64,000 bases of DNA from JAOTZA01 sp965224065. Its GTDB lineage: Bacteria > Acidobacteriota > Thermoanaerobaculia > Multivoradales > JAHEKO01. The position numbers were made by a program, and so were the translations under genes. Positions 8,529 to 18,116 of this stretch are shown here, piece after piece. Below the pieces are notes generated by a model that saw only the letters and a program-made list of their open reading frames with translations, had not been told where the DNA came from and did no database searches. Location of the stretch: assembly GCA_965224065.1 (NCBI GenBank), contig CBDCYF010000005.1, positions 1,860,001 through 1,924,000 on the forward strand, given 5' to 3'. The first letter of the stretch is position 1. Each line of letters starts with the position of its first letter.

Positions 8529-9416
8529 GTGAAGACGCATCTGTCCATAGCCGGCCGAGCGCTGCTGGATCTGGTGTTTCCGGCACCGTGTTTGGCCTGT
8601 GGCCGGATCGAGTCCGGCGATCTCGGCGCCGCGGGTCAGTGGCGGACCGGACCGGCACAACGAATCGGTCTCTGCTGCCGTTGCCGCCTTGCGCTCACTC
8701 CCCAACCCCGCCCGGCGTGCGCACTCTGCGCTCGGCCGTTTCCTGGCGCAAGGCTCCCCGAGACCTATGTCTGTCCCGATTGCCGCAGCCGGCCGCCCCC
8801 ATACGAGCGGCTGGTTGCCGCCTGGGTCTACCGGCCACCGATCGACGCGGCGATCCTGGCGCTCAAGTTCCGCGGGCTCCGGTATCTGGCGAAGGCGCTC
8901 GTCTGCGGACTCGCCACCCGGGTCGCAACCGAGGTTCCCAAACCCGATGCAGTCGTTCCCGTGCCTCTGCACTGGCGCCGCCGGCTCCGGCGCGGCTACA
9001 ACCAATCCGACGAGCTGGCGGCCACTCTGGCAGCCCGGCTCGAGCTGCCGCTCGTGCACGCCTTGCGACGTCGTCGCGCGACCCGCACCCAGATGAATCT
9101 CCCGCTCAAGGACCGCCCGGCAAACCTTCGAGGTGCCTTTTCGAACCGTCGCACGACCCAACGTCTTCGCGGGCGGCGGGTTCTCCTCGTCGACGACGTC
9201 GTCACCAGCGGCGCCACTCTTTGCGAGGCCGCCCGATGCCTCGTCCGTGGGAGCGCCGGCCCGGTCTATGCCGCCGCCGTGGCCAGAACTCCCGACCCGG
9301 GCGACGACCCCTGTCTTGGTGAGACTGGTGAGACTGGCGAGACCGGCGCGACAGGCGCCCCGGCCCGCTCCGCCGGTCTCGGCGCCACCCCGCCGGGGCC
9401 TACCGGCTGGCTCTAG
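8529..9416 (+). CDS. comF: ComF-family phosphoribosyltransferase-like protein
   Basis: 295 aa, GTG start. The N-terminus carries a double zinc-finger with four CxxC pairs (CLAC, CCRC, CALC, CPDC) between residues about 21 and 88, as in ComF/GntX proteins. The C-terminal half is a type I phosphoribosyltransferase fold with the PRPP loop VLLVDDVVTSGAT near residues 218-230. ComF acts in natural transformation in some species; elsewhere its role is unclear. No other competence gene is visible nearby. The last 40 residues hold a collagen-like run (GETGETGETGATGAP) from a 9-nt DNA microrepeat, absent from usual ComF proteins and possibly a recent extension of the frame. Confidence 0.9.
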   Translation: MKTHLSIAGRALLDLVFPAPCLACGRIESGDLGAAGQWRTGPAQRIGLCCRCRLALTPQPRPACALCARPFPGARLPETYVCPDCRSRPPPYERLVAAWVYRPPIDAAILALKFRGLRYLAKALVCGLATRVATEVPKPDAVVPVPLHWRRRLRRGYNQSDELAATLAARLELPLVHALRRRRATRTQMNLPLKDRPANLRGAFSNRRTTQRLRGRRVLLVDDVVTSGATLCEAARCLVRGSAGPVYAAAVARTPDPGDDPCLGETGETGETGATGAPARSAGLGATPPGPTGWL

Positions 9417-9470
9417 CGGCAGGCAATCACACACCGATTCGGTCCTCTCCGGCCATATCCGGCGGCCTCG

Positions 9471-9499
9471 TTAAGGCAATCATTACGCCCTGCTATACT
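9471..9499 (+). promoter_or_regulatory. Upstream sigma-70-like promoter of the 638-aa barrel gene
   Basis: TTAAGG (9471-9476), a 17-nt spacer and TATACT (9494-9499). The -35 box is weak and the -10 is near consensus. It lies 88 nt before the gene. Confidence 0.45.
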
Positions 9500-9525
9500 T
9501 TCGTCGCGGACGGTGACCGCCTGCT

Positions 9526-9554
9526 TTGACGTACCAGGTGCAACTGCCTATACT
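9526..9554 (+). promoter_or_regulatory. Proximal sigma-70-like promoter of the 638-aa barrel gene
   Basis: TTGACG (9526-9531), an exact 17-nt spacer and TATACT (9549-9554). This is one of the best consensus matches in the window, giving a leader of about 25 nt before the ATG at 9587. Confidence 0.65.
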
Positions 9555-9586
9555 CGAGCAGCGTATCTGTCCCTTGAGGACCTTGG

Positions 9587-11503
9587 ATGAGGTATAGCTA
9601 CCGAGCCGCATCGTTCACGCTTGCCGTCGCGGTCGGCATGGCCGTCATGCCGTCCGCCGGGCTGGCCGAGGAGCCCGGGCTTCTCACCGGCCATGTCCGA
9701 AGCTCGGTCGAGCCCCTGGCTACGGCCACGGTCTACGCCTACCAGGTCGCCGACTCGACGACGTGGAAAACCAACACGACGAACAGCGGGGCCTTCTTTT
9801 TCGACGGTCTGCCGGCCGGGATGTTCAAGGTCATCGCCTACAAGCCCGGCTTTCTGCCGGCCGTTCAAGTTTTGCGGCGCGCCACGGCACACGTTCGTCA
9901 AGTGCTGGATCTGGAACTGGTACCGGTCGTCACCGACAGCGGCTCCTCGGCCCTCTCGTTCTGGGAGGTGCGCGAGCAGATTCCGACCGACGTCCTGCGG
10001 GACATCGAGCGCGCGGTCGTCGACCTGACCACTCCCGAGTACAACGCCGCCCCCGAGGGTCCGGCGACGCGCTTTGAGACCAAGATGGCGGCGATCGCCG
10101 GCGTCGAGGAGGGGATCGATTTCGGTGAGGCCGAGGTCACGGGCGCGGCGGTCGGAATCCGCGGGCAGATCAACGACATCAAGATCGACTTCAACGGCCG
10201 GTACGCCGAGCTGGGCTCGGCCGCGACCCTGCCGACCGAAACTATCGACCCGGCAAGCGGCAGCAGCCAGCAGGTCTCGCTGCGGGTCCAGAACGGCGAG
10301 GGTAAGGGCCGCTCGCGATTCGACGTCGCGTCCCGGTCTAACCGGTTGACGACGCTCCAGGAGGGCAGCCCGGGAGAGGTCGATTTCGAACGGCATCGGC
10401 TCTCGTGGTCGCGCGCCGTCGGCCGTACCGGCCGTTCCGACCTCACGGCTCAGTACACCGCCGAGAACAACTACTACCGGCAGGCCCTGATCGGGCCGAC
10501 CGGGATCCCCACCGCCTCGCGTTCCTGGGAAGTAGAAGGCTCTTACACCGGCAACCTGACCGAGCGGGCGACGATCGAAGCCGGGATGAGCTACCGTGAG
10601 CGCGAGAGCGACTACCACCTGACCGAAAGCGGTTATCTGCCCCGCGAGTCTGTCGAGGTCTTTGGCCGCGGCGGGGTCGCGGTCAAGCCCGCGGTGGTAG
10701 TCCAGTACGGCCTCTACTCCACCCTGCGAGACGGCAGCTTGTCGCTGGCGCCGCAAGGTGGGCTGGCCCTCGAGCTGGGACCGAACTGGCGGGCCTCGAC
10801 CACGTTCAGCCGGCGCATCGACTCCGATCCCGAGGAAGAACGGCGCCGTGATTTTGTCACCGCGTATTTCGGCGACCGGGCACCCTGCCGGCAAGCCGAA
10901 GAGTACTGCTACGAGCTCTTGCTCTCCCGGCTGCTGGGAGACCGCCAGACGGTCGCTTTTGGCGCCGTCCATCGCAAGATCGGCGAGACCCAGCGTCTCT
11001 ACTTCAGCGACGATTTCTTCAACCGTTTTGACAGCCTGTATCTCGTCGAAGGCGACCGGCTGCCCGAGCTCAAGTTCGAGCTCACTCGGAGACTGGCGCC
11101 GGCGATCCTCGCGCGGCTGCGCTCGAACGTCGCGGCCGGCGGCGGCGGCCTGTTCTATTCCACCGCCGAGACCCCGTACCAGAACAACGTACGCTACCTC
11201 GTCACCTCTCTCGATACCGAGTTCGAGGACACGCTCACCGGCGTCTATCTGGCCTTCCACCGTCTGGAGCAGGAGCTCGAGCCGGTCGCAGGGACCACAA
11301 CCGCCGACGGCTTCCACGCGCTGGAGCTCGAGCGTCTCCAGCTTCTGCTGCGCCAGGATCTCGACATCCTGAGCAATCTCGCCAACGACTGGGCGGTCCA
11401 GCTCAACATGGAGCTCAGCCGTGGTGGCGTCGGGGCCGCCGGCTCGCTTTTCGACGACGAGCTGCGGAAGCGGGTAACGGGCGGCCTCGCGGTCAAGTTC
11501 TAG
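9587..11503 (+). CDS. Outer-membrane beta-barrel with N-terminal carboxypeptidase-regulatory-like domain
   Basis: 638 aa. A signal peptide (residues 1-27, cleavage near GLAEE) is followed by one CarboxypepD_reg-like Ig domain (about 30-105: GLLTGHVRSS ... GAFFFDGLPAGMFKVIAYKPGF). The remainder is long beta-strand-rich sequence typical of a TonB-receptor-like barrel (SYTGNLTERATIEAGMSYRERES, VVVQYGLYSTLRDGSLSLAPQGG), ending in VKF. A regulatory Ig domain before a barrel is the Acidobacteriota/Bacteroidota 'TonB-dependent receptor-like' layout, but I see no clear plug domain or TonB box. It may be a TonB-independent barrel. Ribosome site GAGG lies 7 nt before the ATG, and two promoter-like sequences lie upstream. 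Confidence 0.8.
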   Translation: MRYSYRAASFTLAVAVGMAVMPSAGLAEEPGLLTGHVRSSVEPLATATVYAYQVADSTTWKTNTTNSGAFFFDGLPAGMFKVIAYKPGFLPAVQVLRRATAHVRQVLDLELVPVVTDSGSSALSFWEVREQIPTDVLRDIERAVVDLTTPEYNAAPEGPATRFETKMAAIAGVEEGIDFGEAEVTGAAVGIRGQINDIKIDFNGRYAELGSAATLPTETIDPASGSSQQVSLRVQNGEGKGRSRFDVASRSNRLTTLQEGSPGEVDFERHRLSWSRAVGRTGRSDLTAQYTAENNYYRQALIGPTGIPTASRSWEVEGSYTGNLTERATIEAGMSYRERESDYHLTESGYLPRESVEVFGRGGVAVKPAVVVQYGLYSTLRDGSLSLAPQGGLALELGPNWRASTTFSRRIDSDPEEERRRDFVTAYFGDRAPCRQAEEYCYELLLSRLLGDRQTVAFGAVHRKIGETQRLYFSDDFFNRFDSLYLVEGDRLPELKFELTRRLAPAILARLRSNVAAGGGGLFYSTAETPYQNNVRYLVTSLDTEFEDTLTGVYLAFHRLEQELEPVAGTTTADGFHALELERLQLLLRQDLDILSNLANDWAVQLNMELSRGGVGAAGSLFDDELRKRVTGGLAVKF

Positions 11504-11505
11504 AA

Positions 11506-11720
11506 AACGGGCGGGGGTAAGCCCCGTCTCTACGTGCAGCGAGCAAGCCTCCGTCGCCTCTCGGTCGCGACGCCTTGTACCTGCACGCCTCAGGCCGCGC
11601 GAATACCGGGCGGGGGCAAGCCCCGCCCCTACCCTGAACGCGGCTCGCTCCCGCCATCGAGTGCCCCGCACCGCGTAGGCACCCGGTCTATGTAGGGGCG
11701 GGGCTTGCCCCCGCCCGGCG
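11506..11720. repeat. Three dispersed GC palindromes after the barrel gene
   Basis: Copies are at 11510-11534 (slightly decayed), 11608-11633 and, inverted, 11694-11719. All have the core GGGCGGGGGCAAGCCCCGCC. They directly follow the stop at 11503 and could act as a transcription end. The rest of 11504-11965 holds no gene. Confidence 0.8.
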
Positions 11721-11896
11721 GGTTTGCCCCGGTTCGGCCCTGACGCGCGCGCAAGTAGCTCTCCCTGCCGCTAGAATCAGCGGCGCCAGGATGACACCCT
11801 CGATTCAGTTTTTTGACCGCAATTCAAGGCCTTGGACGAATCGGCGCAAAACCCTGCAAAAAGAGAGCTTAAAAGCGGTTCAATCAACCGATTTCG

Positions 11897-11912
11897 TGGC
11901 ATGATTTCTGCT
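11897..11912 (+). promoter_or_regulatory. Sigma-54-type -24/-12 promoter before the two-component operon
   Basis: TGGCATGATTTCTGCT has GG and GC elements spaced by 10 nt, as the sigma-54 consensus TGGCAC-N5-TTGCA requires (one mismatch in each box). It lies 54 nt before the histidine kinase start. Because the second gene of the operon is a sigma-54 activator, autoregulation is plausible. Confidence 0.55.
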
Positions 11913-11965
11913 TAACTAGAAGAAGCGCTTCACGGCGAGACAAGCGCGAAAAAGAGTTGCATCGC

Positions 11966-14818
11966 ATGGCCGAGCTCTCGAACAGGAGAAAAACCACCGC
12001 GCTCCTGGCGTTGTTGCTGGCGGCGGTGGTGCTGGCCATAGGAGCGATCAGCGCCCAGCGCAAGGTCGCGAGCTTCCAGCCGATCGGGTTTACGGCCAAG
12101 CCCGCCACCGGACACTGGTTGGTGACCTCGGTTGCCGGTTCGACCGCGGCCGACACCGGCCTCGAAGCCGGCGACCAGATCCTGTTGGTCAATGGCGAGG
12201 GCGCCGGCAGTATCGGCGGCCAGGGCGACTTGGGTCGGGTGTTGAGGCAACGTCCCACGGCCGAGCTGGAAGTGGTGCGCGGCGAAACGTTGCAAACGGT
12301 TGCCTACCGCCTGCCGCCGCTTGACGTCGATTTCTCCTATCTGATCCTGGCGCTCATCGGCTGCGGCTACGTCTTTATCGGGTTCTACACCTTGACGCGC
12401 CACCGCGAGCGCCCGGCACTGCTGTTCTATCTCTGGTGTCTGGCTTCGACGGCCGTCTACCTGATCGCCGCTGAGCCGCCTTTTGACGATGGCGCGGCGA
12501 AGTTCGCCTATGTGGTGGAGGCCGTCGCGCGCATCCTGCTCGCGCCGCTGACCCTTCATCTGTTCTCGATTTTCCCCCGCCGCGACGCATCGCATAGCCG
12601 GCTCCGGCGTTGGATCCCGTTCTACTACCTCCCGGCCGCTTTCTTGCTGCTGCTGCAGCTCGACCTGATTCAATTCAACGGTCGCCTGTTGCTGGGCGGG
12701 CGGCTGGCGACGGCGGTTCCGGTGCTGGATCGCTTCGAGCTCTACCACCTGGTGCTCTTTTCGCTCGCCGCCGCCGCCGTTCTGGGCTGGCGTCTCTACC
12801 GTCCGCGCGACCACGAGCCACACCGGCAGGCCACCTGGATCGCGGTCGGCATGGCGGCCGGCTTTCTCCCGTTTATCTTTCTCTACCTGCTGCCGCGCGA
12901 GCTCGGCTCGACGCTGCCGCAGGTAGTCACCGCGGGCGCGGTGCTGCCGCTGGCCCTGGTGCCCCTCACGTTTGCGTACGCCATCCTGCGTTACCGGCTA
13001 TGGGACATCGGGATCGTCGTACGCGACACGCTGTCGCTCGGCCTGACCATCGTGATCGGTGCCATCGGTTTTTCGCTTGCCAACCTGGTCGTAAGCCGCA
13101 TCGTCCCGGAGAACCTCGAGCTCGGACGGAACCTCCTGGTCTTTGCGTCGGGGGTCTCGATCGCGGGGCTGATGATCCCGACCCGGCGGAGCTTGAGCGA
13201 GTCCCTCGAACGGGTGCAGTACCGCGGCGCATACAGCCGCCGGCGAGCGCTCACCGACTTCGGCCGGGAGATCATCGGCGAGACCGATCTCGAGCGTCTG
13301 TCGAGCCGGCTGGCCGCCGAGCTCCAAGCCAGCTTGGGGATCCCGCTGACGACGGTCCTCAGCCTCAGGGGCCACTCGCTCCACCCGGCTCACCGGTCCT
13401 CGCGGGAGACGGCCGAGCTCACCTCGGGGGATGGCGTCCTAGAGCCGTTTCTCTCCGCCGAAGAGTTCTCGGGAGACTTTTGGGACGCCGAAGTCAACAG
13501 CTTCGCGGTGGTGGACTTCCCCGCCAGCAACCTGTCGACCGCTCACAAGCTCCACGCGGCGGGCTACCGATACGGCTTCCCCCTCAAGGTCCGGGCTCAC
13601 AGCCTCGGCATGGTGGTCACCTCGTACAAGGGCGACGGCATCCCGCTGTCGAGCGATGACGTCGATCTGCTGCGCGGGTTGTTCAACCAAGTCGCGCTGG
13701 CGATCGAGAACGCCCAACTCCTCGGGCAGGTCCAGCGGCAGCTCGAGGAAGTGTCGCGGCTCCAACGCTTCACCGAGCAGATCATCGAGTCTTCCCCGGC
13801 CGGCATCGCGGTGGTGGACGGCGACGCCCAAATCGTCTCGGCCAACGCGGCCCTCGGCCTTTTGCTCGAGACCCGGCCCGAGGATCTGAGCGGCAAGAAG
13901 CTTCACGACTACCTGCCCTCCGAGCCCCTGCCACGGCCCGGTGAGGGGTTGCGCGAGATCAGTCTTTCGGCGCATGACGGTTCCGAGCGCTATCTGCAAT
14001 TGAGCGCCGCTCCGCTTCCGGCCCCCGATTCCAAGGGCCACCGCGTGATCGTAGTCCAGGACGTGACCGACCGTGTGGCGATGGAGAACGCCCTCAAGGA
14101 AAAAGACCGGCTGGCGTCGTTGGGAATGCTCGCCGCCGGGGTCGCCCACGAGGTCAACACACCGATCACCGGCATCTCGAGCTACGCGCAGATGCTCCTG
14201 GCGGAGACCCCGAGCGACGACCCGCGGCACAAGCTGCTCAAAAAAGTCGAGAGCCAGACGTTCCGCGCCGCCAATATCGTCAACGGCCTGCTCGACTTCG
14301 CGCGCAACCGGGGCGGCGAACACACGACGCTCGACCTCGGCCCGATGGTCGACGAGAGCCTCGATCTGCTCCGAGAGCGTCTTCACCAGCAGCACGTGGG
14401 GCTCGAGTGGCAGGTCCCCGGCGACAAGATCGAGGTCGTCGGCAACACTATCGAGCTTCAGCAGGTGGTCACCAACTTGACCCTCAACGCCATCGACGCG
14501 ATGAGCGAGACCGAGAACGCCAAGCTGACGGTTGCCGCCGGCTCGAGCCGCCCGCGGGGCGCGGGTACCGCGATGGCCTGGATCACCATCGAGGACAACG
14601 GACCCGGGATACCCCCGGCCGACCTCGACAAGATCTTCCAACCGTTCTACTCGACCAAGCTGTCGAGCGGGGGCACGGGGCTGGGTCTGTCGATCTCTTA
14701 CAACATCATCCGACGCCATCACGGCACGATCCGGGTGGTGAGCCAGCCGGGAGAGGGTTGCCGGTTTATCGTCGAGCTGCCGCTTGCCGTCGAGGGCTCC
14801 GCGGAGAGCAAGACCTAG
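11966..14818 (+). CDS. Membrane sensor histidine kinase with PDZ, multi-TM, GAF and PAS domains
   Basis: 950 aa from the ATG at 11966 (AAGAG 9 nt upstream; a TTG lies 9 nt earlier). Order: TM at about 10-30; a PDZ domain outside the membrane (about 35-105, TADTGLEAGDQILLVNG); seven hydrophobic segments (about 115-410); a GAF domain (about 430-590); a PAS domain (about 605-715, IIESSPAGIAVVDG); HisKA with the phospho-His in GVAHEVNTPITG; then HATPase with N (TLNAIDAM), G1 DNGPGIP and G2 GGTGLGLSIS boxes. It autophosphorylates and passes phosphate to the response regulator 6 nt downstream. The PDZ suggests recognition of protein termini or misfolded envelope proteins, by analogy with DegS; this is inference. 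Confidence 0.92.
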   Translation: MAELSNRRKTTALLALLLAAVVLAIGAISAQRKVASFQPIGFTAKPATGHWLVTSVAGSTAADTGLEAGDQILLVNGEGAGSIGGQGDLGRVLRQRPTAELEVVRGETLQTVAYRLPPLDVDFSYLILALIGCGYVFIGFYTLTRHRERPALLFYLWCLASTAVYLIAAEPPFDDGAAKFAYVVEAVARILLAPLTLHLFSIFPRRDASHSRLRRWIPFYYLPAAFLLLLQLDLIQFNGRLLLGGRLATAVPVLDRFELYHLVLFSLAAAAVLGWRLYRPRDHEPHRQATWIAVGMAAGFLPFIFLYLLPRELGSTLPQVVTAGAVLPLALVPLTFAYAILRYRLWDIGIVVRDTLSLGLTIVIGAIGFSLANLVVSRIVPENLELGRNLLVFASGVSIAGLMIPTRRSLSESLERVQYRGAYSRRRALTDFGREIIGETDLERLSSRLAAELQASLGIPLTTVLSLRGHSLHPAHRSSRETAELTSGDGVLEPFLSAEEFSGDFWDAEVNSFAVVDFPASNLSTAHKLHAAGYRYGFPLKVRAHSLGMVVTSYKGDGIPLSSDDVDLLRGLFNQVALAIENAQLLGQVQRQLEEVSRLQRFTEQIIESSPAGIAVVDGDAQIVSANAALGLLLETRPEDLSGKKLHDYLPSEPLPRPGEGLREISLSAHDGSERYLQLSAAPLPAPDSKGHRVIVVQDVTDRVAMENALKEKDRLASLGMLAAGVAHEVNTPITGISSYAQMLLAETPSDDPRHKLLKKVESQTFRAANIVNGLLDFARNRGGEHTTLDLGPMVDESLDLLRERLHQQHVGLEWQVPGDKIEVVGNTIELQQVVTNLTLNAIDAMSETENAKLTVAAGSSRPRGAGTAMAWITIEDNGPGIPPADLDKIFQPFYSTKLSSGGTGLGLSISYNIIRRHHGTIRVVSQPGEGCRFIVELPLAVEGSAESKT

Positions 14819-14824
14819 CGGACC

Positions 14825-16204
<1,380 letters not shown>

Positions 16205-16209
16205 CCCGG

Positions 16210-16261
16210 ACGGCCGCCAGAGGCGACGGTCGAACGGCCGCCAGGGGCGGCGGCCGCTTCA
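16210..16261. repeat. Two adjacent copies of the 29-nt GC palindrome
   Basis: A slightly decayed unit (16210-16230) and a good one (16232-16261) of the AACGGCCGCC family lie between the convergent response regulator and prfA genes, where a bidirectional terminator would be expected. Confidence 0.75.
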
Positions 16262-16307
16262 GGCCACGCGAAATTGCGGGCGGCGGGCGAACCCTATACC
16301 GCCCGGA

Positions 16308-17393
16308 TCAGCCCGCTCCGGCCTCGACGGTCTCCTTCATCCGCTCGGCCTGAAAGTGGTCGGCCAGCGGCTCGATCAAGGGTTCGAGCTCACCTTCGAG
16401 AATGGTCGGCAGCTTGTGGAGGGTCAGCCCGACCCGATGGTCGGTGACTCGGTTCTGGGGAAAATTGTAGGTACGGATCTTCTCTGAGCGATCGCCCGAT
16501 CCCACCATCTTGCGGCGCTCCTCGGTCAGCTCGGCCTCGGCTTCCGAGCGTTTGATCTCGAGCAGCCGTGACTTGAGTACCCGCATAGCCTTGGCGCGGT
16601 TCTTGATCTGGCTGCGCTCGTCCTGGCAAGAGACCACGATCCCCGTCGGCAGATGGGTGATTCTGACCGCGGAGTACGTGGTGTTGACCCCCTGCCCGCC
16701 CGGGCCCGAAGAGCAAAAGCGGTCGATCCTGAGGTCCTTCTCGCTGATCTCGATCTCGACGTCCTCGGCCTCCGGCAGCACCGCCACCGTGACCGCGGAG
16801 GTGTGGATGCGGCCGGACGCTTCGGTCTCGGGCACTCGCTGCACCCGGTGGACACCGGCTTCGTATTTGAGCCGGCTATAGGCGCCGCGCCCTTCGACGA
16901 TTGCCGAGACCTCCTTGATGCCACGGATCCCGGATTCGGACAGGTCGATGATCTCGACCTTCCATTTCTGTTGTTCGGCGAACCGACTGTACATGCGGAA
17001 GAGCTCCGCCGCGAACAGGGTCGCCTCGTCGCCCCCGGTACCGGCCCGGATCTCGAGCACCACGTTGCGCTGGTCGTTGGGGTCCTTGGGGGTGAGCTCG
17101 CGCTTGAGGCTCTCCTGGAGCTCGTTTTGGCGCGCGGCAAGACTCTCGCGCTCCTGCGAAGCCATCGCATAGAGCTCGTCGCCCTTGTCGAGCTCGGAGA
17201 GCATCTCTTCGGTCTCGGCGAGCTGCCGCTCGACCTTCTCGATCTCGCGGTACAACTCGACCACCGGAGCCAGCTCCGAGAGCTTCTTCCCGGTCTCGGC
17301 AATCGCCGCGGGGTCGCTGGCGAGCGCGGGATCGGCGAGTTTCTCGGTGAGCTCGCGGTGTTTTTCGACCAGTTCTTCGAGACGTTCGAGCAT
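16308..17393 (-). CDS. prfA: Peptide chain release factor 1
   Basis: 361 aa, the normal RF1 length. RF1 recognises UAA and UAG and hydrolyses peptidyl-tRNA. The catalytic loop GGQ is in SSGPGGQGVNT. The stop-codon-reading PxT motif appears as P-E-T in RVPETEASGRIHTSA, which separates RF1 from RF2 (SPF). The start ATG at 17393 has GGAG 5 nt upstream; the frame is open further but without conservation. It follows rpmE on the same strand by 134 nt. Its usual partner prmC, which methylates the GGQ glutamine, is divergent at 18117. Confidence 0.97.
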   Translation of the reverse strand: MLERLEELVEKHRELTEKLADPALASDPAAIAETGKKLSELAPVVELYREIEKVERQLAETEEMLSELDKGDELYAMASQERESLAARQNELQESLKRELTPKDPNDQRNVVLEIRAGTGGDEATLFAAELFRMYSRFAEQQKWKVEIIDLSESGIRGIKEVSAIVEGRGAYSRLKYEAGVHRVQRVPETEASGRIHTSAVTVAVLPEAEDVEIEISEKDLRIDRFCSSGPGGQGVNTTYSAVRITHLPTGIVVSCQDERSQIKNRAKAMRVLKSRLLEIKRSEAEAELTEERRKMVGSGDRSEKIRTYNFPQNRVTDHRVGLTLHKLPTILEGELEPLIEPLADHFQAERMKETVEAGAG

Positions 17394-17527
17394 GGGTTCT
17401 CCGATGGGACTTGAGTCTATTGCAAAGCGCGCAGGGAGCACGGCACGCGCGCGGCCCTGCACACGAGCGCCGTTTTCAGGATCGCCGGCACCCCGCGCCG
17501 CCGTTCAGGCGGCTCGGCCGGCGGAGG

Positions 17528-17740
17528 CTACTGGTTGGCCGATTCGATGCCGTAACGGCGCTGGAAGCGCTCCACACGGCCGGCCGAGTCGACCAGTTTC
17601 TGCTTGCCGGTGTAGAACGGATGGCAAGCACTGCAGATCTCGAGCCGCAGCTCGGGCTGGGTCGAGTGGGTCTGGAACGAGCTGCCGCAGGCGCAGGTGA
17701 CGGTCACCAGGTGGAGCTCTGGGTGAATACCTTCTTTCAT
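17528..17740 (-). CDS. rpmE: 50S ribosomal protein L31 (zinc-binding type)
   Basis: 70 aa, start ATG at 17740 with GAGAGG 7 nt upstream. The sequence MKEGIHPELH at the start, the cysteine pairs CAC and CSAC, and PFYTGKQK are diagnostic of type A (C+) L31, which binds a Zn ion. It sits at the edge of the central protuberance of the large subunit. The rpmE-prfA order is a common bacterial linkage. Confidence 0.97.
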   Translation of the reverse strand: MKEGIHPELHLVTVTCACGSSFQTHSTQPELRLEICSACHPFYTGKQKLVDSAGRVERFQRRYGIESANQ

Positions 17741-17915
17741 CTCGTGACCTCTCGATAGCCTGGTGCTTTGTGATCCTCGGGGGCGGCGGCCCCTACGCAG
17801 GGCGGCAAATAGTAGCCGATCGAGCGCCTTTATGCAACGCACGAGGAGGCCGACGTATTCCCTGAGGCCAGGGGACTGGACTCAGCCTGAATTGAAGAGC
17901 GGATCCAAGCGGGGC

Positions 17916-18066
17916 CTGGTCGGAGCCTCCACAGGGACGTTTGACCGAGCGCAGGGCTTTGGCCATCGCAGTTTGCGCCCGATCCGGCGCGAGGGAAACC
18001 GAGTCGCGCGCCTCTGTCGCCGGAGTCCGAGTTGCGCGCGACGTGCCCTGGGGAGGCTCCGACCGG
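17916..18066 (+). mobile_element. MITE-like element, copy 1 (151 bp, terminal inverted repeats)
   Basis: The left end (17916-17936, core GGTCGGAGCCTCC) and right end (18046-18066, core GGAGGCTCCGACC) are inverted repeats matching at 19 of 21 positions. The interior has no open frame with a recognisable product. It aligns over its left two-thirds with the reverse complement of 37635-37795, sharing GTTTGACCGAG, GATCCGG and GCGAGGGAAACCGAG. It fills most of the otherwise gene-free gap 17741-18116, directly before prmC. Confidence 0.7.
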
Positions 18067-18116
18067 GTCCCGCTCGCCTTGCAGGCGACCATCCGGCGCT
18101 TGGGTACACTGATCCG

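Noticed and set aside
9548..11671. 707-codon open frame antisense to the outer-membrane barrel gene
   Set aside because: It mirrors codon structure of the real gene in GC-rich DNA, contains translated GC palindromes, and lacks any domain or signal peptide.
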